From: Mucilaginibacter sp. 44-25
Lineage (GTDB): Bacteria; Bacteroidota; Bacteroidia; Sphingobacteriales; Sphingobacteriaceae
Assembly: GCA_001898335.1 (NCBI GenBank)
Contig: MKTS01000013.1
Span: 62,001 to 126,000, forward strand
Reading direction: 5' to 3'
Length of the DNA: 64,000 bases
Under the pieces are notes generated by a model. It did no database searches. It was given only the letters and a program-made list of their open reading frames with translations, and had not been told where the DNA came from. Below are positions 53,635 to 61,084 of the stretch, one piece after another; position 1 is the first letter of the stretch; every line of letters begins with the position of its first letter. The position numbers and the translations under genes are program-made.

Positions 53635-53700
53635 TACAGTAAAAAATAAGCTTTGCTTAAGTAAACATTTATCACTGATACAGTATTTCTACAGTATCAG
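53635..53700. promoter_or_regulatory. TACAGTA direct repeats, candidate response-regulator site
   Basis: TACAGTAA at 53635-53642 and TACAGTAT at 53679-53686 and 53690-53697. Start-to-start spacings are 44 and 11 bp, all multiples of 11. A degenerate copy, TTAAGTAA, starts at 53657, also in phase. The last pair also sits in a dyad with arms CTGATAC (53675-53681) and GTATCAG (53694-53700). Tandem half-sites at 11-bp steps are the usual OmpR/PhoB-family binding pattern. Confidence 0.6.
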
Positions 53701-53733
53701 CCATTATTTTAGCTATACTTATATTTATATATT

Positions 53734-54414
53734 ATGACATTTATTGAGCCTAATAATAAAGAAGCGCAGGAAATCCCTAAAAATAAGCGTTACTCTGTAT
53801 CCATCCGGCTTTGGCACTGGCTAAATTTTATTGTTATCAGCGGCTCTCTGGCTACTGTATTAATCAATGCTACTATCACCGATAACCGAAACGTAAGCGG
53901 TATCATCAGTGCCGAACTTCAAAAAAACGGCGTAAGCTTAACAGCCCAACAGGGCAAAAGCGCCGCGCATGCCCTTAGCGATAGCGTTTGGGCTGTACAT
54001 ATTTATTTTGGCTATGTGTTAGCGGCTTTGTTCTTATTCAGGATCATACTGGAATTTTTTGAACTTGCCGACCAAAAACTTATCAGAAAGATAAAGGCAG
54101 CCTACCATCAATATCACGTAATTAAGCAAAACCGCATGTTAGCAAGGCATGAGTTAACGGTTAAAAGCCTTTACGCGACATTCTATGTATTGCTGTTTAT
54201 TATGGTAATTACCGGTTTGTTCCTGGCTTTTGAGGATGCATTGGTGGCTTACCGTTCTATTCGCCATTCCGTTAAAGAGGTACATGGCTTTTGCATGTAC
54301 CTCATTCTGGCTTTTATATTTGTGCACCTGTTAGGTGTTATCATGGCCGAGCAAAAAGACGGCCGCGGTATTGTATCAGACATGATCAACGGTGGCGACA
54401 GCTCAAAAGCTTAA
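53734..54414 (+). CDS. Cytochrome b561-type membrane protein
   Basis: 226 residues with four membrane helices and heme-ligand histidines at the expected places: IRLWHWLNFIVISG (helix 1), VWAVHIYFGYVLAALFLFRI (helix 2), and VKEVHGFCMYLILAFIFVHLLGVIM (helix 4). A cytochrome b/b6-like domain that passes electrons across the inner membrane. It is divergent from the two-component operon across the TACAGTA repeats and convergent (1 nt apart) with a redox operon carrying a Rieske protein and ApbE, so it may be part of that electron-transfer system. Confidence 0.88.
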   Translation: MTFIEPNNKEAQEIPKNKRYSVSIRLWHWLNFIVISGSLATVLINATITDNRNVSGIISAELQKNGVSLTAQQGKSAAHALSDSVWAVHIYFGYVLAALFLFRIILEFFELADQKLIRKIKAAYHQYHVIKQNRMLARHELTVKSLYATFYVLLFIMVITGLFLAFEDALVAYRSIRHSVKEVHGFCMYLILAFIFVHLLGVIMAEQKDGRGIVSDMINGGDSSKA

Positions 54415-54415
54415 C

Positions 54416-55642
54416 CTATTTAAACTTTAAGGCCAGCGTTACAATATTTGAATTTAACCCGGTTGATCGCATATAATGTCCCGCACGCAGTTCTAACGAG
54501 GTAAAGTGAGCGTTGCCAAATACACCGTTAGGCGGCGACAAACGCAAATTAGCACCAACAAAATTACTGTGCAGGGTAGACAGGTCGTAATCGCTGGTAT
54601 AAAATTCGGCTGATGGATCATGCTGCCCATATGGAGCAAAATACCTTGTACCCACCTGTGTATTATACCGATAAAACGGACTAACCGACACAAACGACGA
54701 AAATTTAACCGGTATCTCTATTTCAGCGGTATTAGCTCGTATACCCCAGTTATCCATGTAATAGCGGTAAAAAGCACGGATAATAAAGTGATCGTCGAGA
54801 AAATAGTTCATGCGCAAGCCAATAGGCAGCTTGTATCGGCTGTCGGGTAAGTTCTCCACCCTCTCAGTACCATCAGTGAAATAATCGCGCTGGTACCTGG
54901 TAGCCAGCAAACCGTGCTGGTATGATGGCTCAACAATCAAAGCGGCCTGCAGGCGCGTACTCAACACCTGCGATAGAGAGAACGAGGTGCTATAAGAATC
55001 ACGCGGTTTATAATCCACGGGGCGTTTATCATGCTCGGAGCCTGAACCATAACCCTCAGGCCGCAGCTCAACAGGCAGGATAACTTTCCAGGTATCCAGG
55101 AAAACCTGTGCTTTAAAATCAAACTGTGTATTCTTATCTTTTGATAGGCGCGTAAAGTTGATACCACCACCGAATGACTGGTAATCAAATTCATGCGAAT
55201 ACGACGCGGTTAAACCAAAAGCATTACCTGTTTTATCGTTTGAAACGGTCCAGTTTAATGACGGATAAATACGTGTATCCTGCATTGAAGCCGATGACAC
55301 ACTGTTAGGATCGATCTTATCTGACGATGCCGAGGTATAATGGTCAACCCCTAACTCAAAGTTAAAGGTATGTTTTTTACCAGACTGGCTGTATTTTGAC
55401 ATTTGCAAATCAAACGTGTTGGCAAAGTCCGTCAGCTTTTCTGTTCCTATACCGCCGGTTACCGCAGAGTTGTTGCCGTTTTGATGATAGTATGCCGATA
55501 CAAAATTGATCTCATCGATCTTCAGCTTTCTACGTTCGTAGCTGCTTGAGTCTTCCTTAACCGGTTGGGGCGGGTTGGTTTGCGCGTGCGATGCCAGTAT
55601 ACCCAAATACATGGCTATAACACCTAAATATAGTTTTTTCAT
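54416..55642 (-). CDS. DUF3570 family outer-membrane protein
   Basis: 408 residues with signal peptide (KLYLGVIAMYLGILASHA). DUF3570 hallmarks: IDEINFVSAYYHQNGNNSAVTGGIGTEKLTDFANTFDL near the N-terminus and a long beta-strand-rich body with alternating residues, ending in VTLALKFK as expected for a barrel. Function unknown, but in Bacteroidota it sits with DUF4266 and ApbE genes. Last gene of a five-gene operon; 18 nt after the DUF4266 gene. Confidence 0.83.
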   Translation of the reverse strand: MKKLYLGVIAMYLGILASHAQTNPPQPVKEDSSSYERRKLKIDEINFVSAYYHQNGNNSAVTGGIGTEKLTDFANTFDLQMSKYSQSGKKHTFNFELGVDHYTSASSDKIDPNSVSSASMQDTRIYPSLNWTVSNDKTGNAFGLTASYSHEFDYQSFGGGINFTRLSKDKNTQFDFKAQVFLDTWKVILPVELRPEGYGSGSEHDKRPVDYKPRDSYSTSFSLSQVLSTRLQAALIVEPSYQHGLLATRYQRDYFTDGTERVENLPDSRYKLPIGLRMNYFLDDHFIIRAFYRYYMDNWGIRANTAEIEIPVKFSSFVSVSPFYRYNTQVGTRYFAPYGQHDPSAEFYTSDYDLSTLHSNFVGANLRLSPPNGVFGNAHFTSLELRAGHYMRSTGLNSNIVTLALKFK

Positions 55643-55660
55643 CCTGCTTTATCCGGTTAA

Positions 55661-55888
55661 TTAATTACAACCGCAGCCACCGCCGCTTTTACCACCATTA
55701 GCACCAGACCCACCTTCGCGGTAGAGCTGGAAACTTTGCTCAAACTTTTGTGATTTACGTGCCGTAAGATCCATCTCGGCATCGTTAAGCCGGTTTTTCT
55801 GGTAAGGCTTTACTGATACGCAGGCTGTAAGGCTGCATGCTGCTAAAAGGCAAATGGCAGCAGTTATACGCAGGGGCTTTTTTATCAT
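55661..55888 (-). CDS. DUF4266 small lipoprotein
   Basis: 75 residues: lipoprotein signal with lipobox SLTAC, then VSVKPYQKNRLNDAEMDL and FEQSFQLYREGGSGANGG, ending in GGGCGCN. This VKPYQ-x-x-x-L-x-D-x-E-M pattern with a Gly-rich, Cys-x-Cys tail is what I recall for DUF4266. The Gly-rich tail faintly recalls an ApbE target site but lacks the acceptor Thr/Ser context. It lies 2 nt after apbE and 18 nt before the DUF3570 gene. Confidence 0.8.
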   Translation of the reverse strand: MIKKPLRITAAICLLAACSLTACVSVKPYQKNRLNDAEMDLTARKSQKFEQSFQLYREGGSGANGGKSGGGCGCN

Positions 55889-55890
55889 GC

Positions 55891-56841
55891 TTATTTTATA
55901 TTAATATTTTTAGAAGTGTACAGCTTGTTATCATCCGTAATTATTACGCAGGCAATATGCTGGAGTTGGTTAATAAGATCGAGGCCAACATAAGCCCCCA
56001 TAACGGTTACAGGTGTGGCCATAGCATCGGCAAATTCGGCGCTCGGGCTTATAATACTTACGCTTTTGATGCCACTCACGGGCAGGCCTGTTTTAGGGTC
56101 AATAGTATGGGAGTACCGCTTTCCATCGATAACCACATACTTAGCATAGCTACCCGATGTAGCAATAGCCATGTTGCTAATATTAAGTGTAGAAAAAGGC
56201 AGGTTAGCCTGGTCGGGGTCGGCAATTGCGATTGTCCACGGTTTGCCGCCTGGTTGTGTCCCCCAGGTAACGAGATCGCCGGCGGCATTAACGATACCAC
56301 TTTTAACACCCCGGGCCGTTAACAATGCTTTAGCCTTGTCTGCCGCGTAACCTTTGCCAATACCGCCAAAGCCAACACGCATACCCTTTTCTTTCAGGAA
56401 AACGGTACAACTCCCCGCATCAAGCCATACATTTTTATAATTAATAAGCCTAACCGCGTTTTTTGCCGTTTCTGCATCGGGTAAGGCTTTCATATTAAGG
56501 TCAAAATTCCAGAGGCTCTTATCGATTGAACCATAGGTAATATCAAAAGCGCCTTGTGTAAGCTCACTTATCCTCAGCGCTCTTTCTATCAGTTCAAAAA
56601 CTTCCCTGTCAACCTCAACAGGTGCTATGCCAGCCATAGCGTTTATCCTGTTGGTTTGGCTACTATCATCATAGGTGGTAAGCAAACGCTCTATCCGTTT
56701 TATCTCTTCAACGGCGGCATCAATATGCGCTTCGGCGTTAACCGTATCACTATCAACAACGGTGACCTCAAACCGATTACCCATCAATTTAAGCACACGC
56801 TTGTGCACGGTTTCGGCTATGGTGCCGTCAGTTACCTGCAT
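55891..56841 (-). CDS. apbE: FAD:protein FMN transferase (ApbE)
   Basis: 316 residues from the ATG at 56841. ApbE motifs: KLMGNRFEVTVV at the start, IERLLTTYDDSSQTNRIN, FDITYGSIDKSLW, VGFGGIGKGYAADKAKALL, GIVNAAGDLVTWG, YSHTIDPKTGLPV and the metal-binding FADAMATPVTVMG. It moves FMN from FAD onto Thr or Ser of extracytoplasmic redox proteins. No signal peptide or lipobox is evident, unusual for a family mostly secreted. It overlaps the thioredoxin stop by 14 nt. No classical flavinylation target is recognised nearby. Confidence 0.9.
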   Translation of the reverse strand: MQVTDGTIAETVHKRVLKLMGNRFEVTVVDSDTVNAEAHIDAAVEEIKRIERLLTTYDDSSQTNRINAMAGIAPVEVDREVFELIERALRISELTQGAFDITYGSIDKSLWNFDLNMKALPDAETAKNAVRLINYKNVWLDAGSCTVFLKEKGMRVGFGGIGKGYAADKAKALLTARGVKSGIVNAAGDLVTWGTQPGGKPWTIAIADPDQANLPFSTLNISNMAIATSGSYAKYVVIDGKRYSHTIDPKTGLPVSGIKSVSIISPSAEFADAMATPVTVMGAYVGLDLINQLQHIACVIITDDNKLYTSKNINIK

Positions 56842-57268
56842 GCGTGGTTTCGGTGATCTGTGATACAAACTTTTCCGGGCTAACGTTAGGGAAGCCTTCC
56901 CATGTTTTTACCACTTTCCCATTTTCATCAACCAGTAAAGTAAGCGGGAATTCTCCGTTAGGGTTGTATTTATCGGCCAGCGCCTCATTACGTTTTACCT
57001 GGTCTTTAGGTAGCTGGTTTTTCTTTTGCCTCGGGAAATCGGCCCTTACCAGTAAAAGGTGCTCAGCGGCATAGTCTTCAAATGTTTTAGTTTCTAAAAT
57101 TTCCTTGCGGGTACGTATACAAGGCCCGCACCAGTCGCTGCCCGAAAAATTAATGAGAATGTATTTATGTGTGCGCTGCGCCTCCTTTTGTGTTTCATTA
57201 AAATCGCCCGACCAGTTTACAACGGGCGCAGACAACCAAAAAAGAGCAATAACAAGTAGATTTTTCAT
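56828..57268 (-). CDS. Secreted thioredoxin-fold protein
   Basis: 146 residues with an N-terminal hydrophobic signal (NLLVIALFWLSAPVVNW). Thioredoxin-like: KYILINFSGSDWCGPCIRTRKEIL contains the CGPC redox pair, followed by LLLVRADFPRQKKNQL and the cis-Pro region GEFPLTLLVDENGKVV. The SDWCGPCI form is that of the periplasmic thioredoxin-like DUF953/Thioredoxin_7 group. It probably keeps Cys residues of neighbours (Rieske, DUF4266) reduced or formed. Second gene of the operon, 19 nt after the Rieske gene. Confidence 0.87.
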   Translation of the reverse strand: MKNLLVIALFWLSAPVVNWSGDFNETQKEAQRTHKYILINFSGSDWCGPCIRTRKEILETKTFEDYAAEHLLLVRADFPRQKKNQLPKDQVKRNEALADKYNPNGEFPLTLLVDENGKVVKTWEGFPNVSPEKFVSQITETTHAGN

Positions 57269-57287
57269 TTAATGAAATGATTTATAG

Positions 57288-57710
57288 TTATGAATAAACC
57301 CTTAACGATGTACCGGTAACGGTAGTATTATACACAGTTAAAGATCTGTTGGTTGGGCCGCCGGTTACTGTACCGTTTTCGGTAAACGTGGCGCCATGGT
57401 TGTTGCAGTAAAACTGATGGTTACCGGCCTGGTAAACTAAAGGATAACTTTCGTGTGTGCAGGATTGCTGCACTGCTATATAAGCGCCGGTTGTGGTACG
57501 TGCAACTAAAACACCATTTGAAACCAGGTAACCGCCATTAGTGCCCAATGCAGCATTAGCCGACGCGCTAAGATCAAGTGTAAAATCGACATTGGCAGGC
57601 GCCGAGGATGAAGGGCCGTTACCAGAACCCTTACTACAGCCAATACAACTGAGTACCGATAAAGCTACCGCACCTGCGCCTATGGCGGAGAAGAACTCCT
57701 TTCTGTCCAT
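57288..57710 (-). CDS. Rieske [2Fe-2S] lipoprotein
   Basis: 140 residues from the ATG at 57710 (MDRKEFFSAIG); an ATG six codons upstream is also possible. N-terminal hydrophobic stretch with Cys-rich LSCIGCSKG, a likely lipobox. The cluster ligands are C-T-H and, 15 residues later, C-N-N-H (SCTHESYPLVYQAG ... YCNNHGATF), the Rieske pattern. An exported electron carrier. First gene of the operon; its pairing with ApbE, thioredoxin and the opposite cytochrome b suggests an envelope electron-transfer chain (inference). Confidence 0.85.
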   Translation of the reverse strand: MDRKEFFSAIGAGAVALSVLSCIGCSKGSGNGPSSSAPANVDFTLDLSASANAALGTNGGYLVSNGVLVARTTTGAYIAVQQSCTHESYPLVYQAGNHQFYCNNHGATFTENGTVTGGPTNRSLTVYNTTVTGTSLRVYS

Positions 57711-58192
57711 TGTTTTTTTTACTTCCATATCAAAACCACGACTGTTTAATTATTGCAAATACAACTACTTGTAAGTGCCGCACCAGCAATACAAGTTTAA
57801 ACGTCAATTCTGTATTAAATATGAAATTCCCCTTATAATGGTATTTTTAACAGATTTTAACACTTCTATGATCAGTAGCTCCTGCGCTTATTTTATGAGG
57901 TCTATTGCTCCAAAAATTCCGGTTAAGTTTCCTTTACACCTGGATATTTTTTTTACTTATATACCTGGTACCGAAAAATGCACAATAGCGCGCCAACAGA
58001 ATAATCATTTTGATGAATTTCATCACTCAATAATAGAAAATTAGTATGTTCTTAATAGTTTCTAATAACTTTCTAATAAAGTAACTGCTTATTTTAAATT
58101 TTTGTATAAAAACAGTCAATTTTTTATCAATTCCAACCTTTTATAAGACTTTTCCCCACTCATTGGCATCATTAATGGTTATATTTGCCCCG
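57711..58192. other. 480-bp AT-rich intergenic region
   Basis: Separates the redox operon from the exporter genes. A 89-codon open frame (57775-58044) has no family features and improbable composition, so I do not call it. No TAnnTTTG box fitting the redox operon was found. Near the right end TATATTTG (58180-58187) may serve the small gene at 58193. Confidence 0.5.
58180..58187 (+). promoter_or_regulatory. -7 box directly before the small His/Cys gene
   Basis: TATATTTG matches TAnnTTTG and ends 5 nt before the ATG at 58193. The nearest TTG upstream (58163-58165) is only 14 nt away. If used, the transcript would be leaderless. Confidence 0.4.
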
Positions 58193-58537
58193 ATGCGAAT
58201 AATTAATTTTTTAAGAAGAACGCCTGTTAAAGGGATATTGGGACTACTGCTGATAACAGTACTCGCGGTAAAATCCTGCGATCTTTTTATTGATCATTAT
58301 TTTGCTTTTAGCAAGGCGGTTTCTGTAGAAAACAGTACTGATGACAACCACCATTGCACCGGCGAAGACTCTTTTGAAAAGAGTACTAAAAAGCTATATT
58401 CATGTTTTGGAAGTACCGATCTGTTTCCGTCTTTTACCTGGGTAACCGCGTTATCTGTACACTGGGACGTATATAGCTTCAGCATTTTTACCGAGCCGCT
58501 CCGCGTGGTACTTACTCCTCCGCCCAATCTGGCATAA
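58193..58537 (+). CDS. Small membrane-anchored protein with a His/Cys-containing loop
   Basis: 114 residues from the ATG at 58193. One N-terminal membrane helix (GILGLLLITVLAVKSCDLF), then an extracytoplasmic part with DDNHHCTGEDSFEK and a C-terminal proline tail LTPPPNLA. No family recognised. Small proteins with a short His/Cys cluster and a Pro-rich end are often found before metal-efflux (Cus/Czc-type) operons in Bacteroidota, and a CzcA-like gene is 4 kb away on the other strand; the link is inference. It precedes the exporter operon by 175 nt. Confidence 0.55.
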   Translation: MRIINFLRRTPVKGILGLLLITVLAVKSCDLFIDHYFAFSKAVSVENSTDDNHHCTGEDSFEKSTKKLYSCFGSTDLFPSFTWVTALSVHWDVYSFSIFTEPLRVVLTPPPNLA

Positions 58538-58557
58538 TATCTTATTAAACCGTTCTA

Positions 58558-58579
58558 AAAAACTCTATAAAAACTCTGT
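58558..58579. repeat. Two tandem 11-bp repeats upstream of the exporter operon
   Basis: AAAAACTCTAT (58558-58568) is followed at once by AAAAACTCTGT (58569-58579), differing at one position. The 11-bp period fits a direct-repeat site for a response regulator. Low complexity makes chance plausible. Confidence 0.35.
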
Positions 58580-58712
58580 AAAATAGCATAAAACATTTAC
58601 ACTGTTTTATAGTTAAAGCAAGCGCTGTATGGTGTATACTTTCGCTATAACAGCGGTTGTATGGGCGGCTAAAAATTTAATGATCAACTACTTATAACTT
58701 TTACCTGTTTTT

Positions 58713-59714
58713 ATGAAAAAAACAAAACATGTTGATGCTATTACCCCCTGGCAGAGGCTGGTGCGAATACTGCATTACGAACGCGATACCATAAATTATA
58801 TTTTTGTTTACGCCATATTCATTGGTCTTATAGGCCTTACCTTACCATTAGGTACTACAGCGGTTTTTAACCTGCTTTCAAACGGTGCCATGTACAGTTC
58901 TACCTATATATTAATAGCAGTGGTACTTATTGGTGTGGTTATAGGCGGCACATTATTAATAGCTCAGTTTACCCTGGTGGAGTTTCTGGAGCAGAAAATT
59001 TTCGCCAAGTTGGCGATGGAGTTTGCCTACCGGTTACCCCGCATAAAAAAGAAAGAGCTTGAGGGGGAGCACCCGCCTGAACTGGTGAACCGCTTTTTTG
59101 ATGTACTTACTATACAAAAAGGCCTTACAAAGTTGCTGGTTGATATTGTGGCTGCAGCTGTGCAGATCTTCTTTAGCGCCATACTGCTTTCCTTTTATCA
59201 CCCGGTGTTTATGGCTGTGGGCTTATTCGCGATCATGGCTATCGTACTGGTTATTATACTGTATTATAAGCAAGGGGTTGAAACCAGCCTGGCAGAATCA
59301 GGACATAAATATGAACTGGTGGCGCATCTTGAAGACGTTGCCGGCGACCTTGACAAATACCGTGGGCAGCCGGATAAAATGAAAGAGATTGTAAATACTA
59401 CAGATCACATCACGGCCAAATACCTATCAGCCCGTAATGATCACTTTAGCGTACTGAGAAAATTTTTCATGAGTTCGGTAACCCTTCGCACTATATTGAT
59501 GGGCGCTTTATTGCTCATGGGTTCATTCTTTGTTGTAGAGCGCGAAATGACCTTTGGCCAATTTGTGGCGGCAGAGGTGATTATTGTACAGATCAGCTAC
59601 GCTGTAGAAAAACTATTAACCAACATGAACACTGTTTTTGATATGGTAACCGGCAGCGAAAAGCTGGCAGTAGTTACCGACCTTGAATTAGAGGAGGAAG
59701 TGCAACATGGCTAA
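58713..59714 (+). CDS. ABC exporter transmembrane protein without ATPase domain
   Basis: 333 residues. It aligns in pattern with the transmembrane half of type I ABC exporters of the HlyB class: six helices (TINYIFVYAIFIGLIGLTLP, TYILIAVVLIGVVIGGTLL, VDIVAAAVQIFFSAILLSF, PVFMAVGLFAIMAIVLVII, LRTILMGALLLMGSFFVV, and TFGQFVAAEVIIVQISYAVEKL) and the long cytoplasmic helix with LVNRFFDVLTIQKGL. It stops at VVTDLELEEEVQHG, exactly where the nucleotide-binding domain would begin; no Walker A, signature or Walker B exists here. The next gene starts inside its last codons (8-nt overlap), so this is not a random break. Partner ATPase unknown. Confidence 0.8.
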   Translation: MKKTKHVDAITPWQRLVRILHYERDTINYIFVYAIFIGLIGLTLPLGTTAVFNLLSNGAMYSSTYILIAVVLIGVVIGGTLLIAQFTLVEFLEQKIFAKLAMEFAYRLPRIKKKELEGEHPPELVNRFFDVLTIQKGLTKLLVDIVAAAVQIFFSAILLSFYHPVFMAVGLFAIMAIVLVIILYYKQGVETSLAESGHKYELVAHLEDVAGDLDKYRGQPDKMKEIVNTTDHITAKYLSARNDHFSVLRKFFMSSVTLRTILMGALLLMGSFFVVEREMTFGQFVAAEVIIVQISYAVEKLLTNMNTVFDMVTGSEKLAVVTDLELEEEVQHG

Positions 59715-61077
59715 ACTTTCAAAAAACGGGCTGCATAACCAACTCATGGAAGACCTGGCAGTACAATCAAAAGGAGAACTGCTCGATTCCAAACGCGCAC
59801 GTATTCTCGGTCGTATCATGACCATTTGCCTCATTCTGTTTATTATTATCCTTTTTCTGCCCTGGCGGCAAACTATTTCGGGCCGGGGTACGGTAACGGC
59901 GCTTAGGCCGGAGGACAGGCCACAAACCATACAAAACCAGATAGGCGGCCGTATTGAACGCTGGGCAGTGCGCGATGGGCAGGAAGTTAAAAAAGGCGAT
60001 ACTATACTGGTACTTTCAGAAACCAGCCAATCGTACTTTGACCCCGAGTTGCCACAGCGGCTTAATGAGCAGCTGGAGGCTAAAAGGAACAGCGAACAGG
60101 CCTCTTTACAAAAGATAATTGCCACTAATGAACAAATTAAGGCGCTTAGTAACGGGTTACGCTATCAGTTAGCCGCGGCTGAAAACAAAGTGGACCAGGC
60201 TGTAAACTATGTTAAGATAGATAGTGCCGACCTGGTAGCTATTAAAAATTTCTATGAAACTTCTAAAGCACGTTTAGCGCGATATGAAGCCGGGTATCGC
60301 AATGGGTTGTTCTCCCTTACAGATATCGAAAGCCGCAGGTTAAAATTGCAGGAAGACAATGCCAAGGTTATAGTACAGCAAAATAAGCTCAGCAACTCAA
60401 GGCAGGCGCTTATAAATGCCCGTATAGAGCTGGATAACATCAGGGCCAAATATCAGGAATCAGTAGCCAAGGCACAGTCAGACTTAGGCTCGGCTATTTC
60501 GGGCAGGGCAAGTACCCAGGGCGAAATTGCCAAACTACGTAACGATATCTCCAATATCGCCGTACGCCGCAACCTGTATGTGGTGCGTGCGCCACAGGAT
60601 GGGTTTGTAGTAAAAACCCTGAAAGCAGGTATTGGCGAAAATATCAAAGAAGGCGAATCTATTGTAACACTACAACCGCTGCATCCAAAAATAGCGGCCG
60701 AACTATATGTGAACGCCATGGATGTACCATTGATACTTGATACCAGTGATGTACGCCTGCAATTTGAAGGTTGGCCTTCGGTACAGTTCTCCGGCTGGCC
60801 ATCAGTAGCGATAGGTACGTTTGCCGGAAAAGTTTGGGCAATTGACCGCGTAAGCAGCAGCGGTGGTAAGTACCGCGTTTTGATCAGGCCGGCAGACCCG
60901 CTTCCTAAAAAAGATGAACCATGGCCGGTGCAATTACGCCAGGGATCAGGCGTATATGGCCGTATCATACTTCGCTCCGTTCCACTATGGTACGAAATAT
61001 GGCGACAGTTGAACGGTTTCCCACCAAGCCTGGAAAAAGAGCCTGCTGAAAAGATCACGGATGGTAAAAAAGGATAA
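59707..61077 (+). CDS. HlyD family membrane-fusion (adaptor) protein
   Basis: 456 residues. One N-terminal membrane helix (about 35-52), a split lipoyl domain (GGRIERWAVRDGQEVKKGDTILVLSE and later LYVVRAPQDGFVVKTLKAGIGENIKEGESIVTL), a long helical hairpin between them (about 115-285), and a beta-barrel domain. An odd short duplication, EGWPSVQFSGWPSVA, sits in the barrel. It bridges the inner-membrane exporter with the TolC channel. Coupled to the upstream ABC protein by overlap and followed by tolC after 7 nt. Confidence 0.88.
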   Translation: MAKLSKNGLHNQLMEDLAVQSKGELLDSKRARILGRIMTICLILFIIILFLPWRQTISGRGTVTALRPEDRPQTIQNQIGGRIERWAVRDGQEVKKGDTILVLSETSQSYFDPELPQRLNEQLEAKRNSEQASLQKIIATNEQIKALSNGLRYQLAAAENKVDQAVNYVKIDSADLVAIKNFYETSKARLARYEAGYRNGLFSLTDIESRRLKLQEDNAKVIVQQNKLSNSRQALINARIELDNIRAKYQESVAKAQSDLGSAISGRASTQGEIAKLRNDISNIAVRRNLYVVRAPQDGFVVKTLKAGIGENIKEGESIVTLQPLHPKIAAELYVNAMDVPLILDTSDVRLQFEGWPSVQFSGWPSVAIGTFAGKVWAIDRVSSSGGKYRVLIRPADPLPKKDEPWPVQLRQGSGVYGRIILRSVPLWYEIWRQLNGFPPSLEKEPAEKITDGKKG

Positions 61078-61084
61078 GGGAAGT

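Noticed and set aside
55661..55888. DUF4266 tail as a classical ApbE flavinylation site
   Set aside because: The stretch GGSGANGG only partly resembles the acceptor pattern: an Asn stands where Thr or Ser would carry FMN.
57775..58044. An 89-codon open frame on the + strand in the intergenic region
   Set aside because: No family motif, no promoter or ribosome site, and amino-acid composition unlike neighbouring genes; most likely chance in AT-rich DNA.
58713..59714. ABC transmembrane gene as a recent truncation pseudogene
   Set aside because: No remnant of an ATPase domain follows, and the next gene starts within its last codons, so the end is integrated in the operon. Comparison with homologues is still needed.
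60453..61058. Long reverse-strand frame inside the HlyD gene
   Set aside because: A 201-codon shadow frame with no family features, opposite a well-supported gene.
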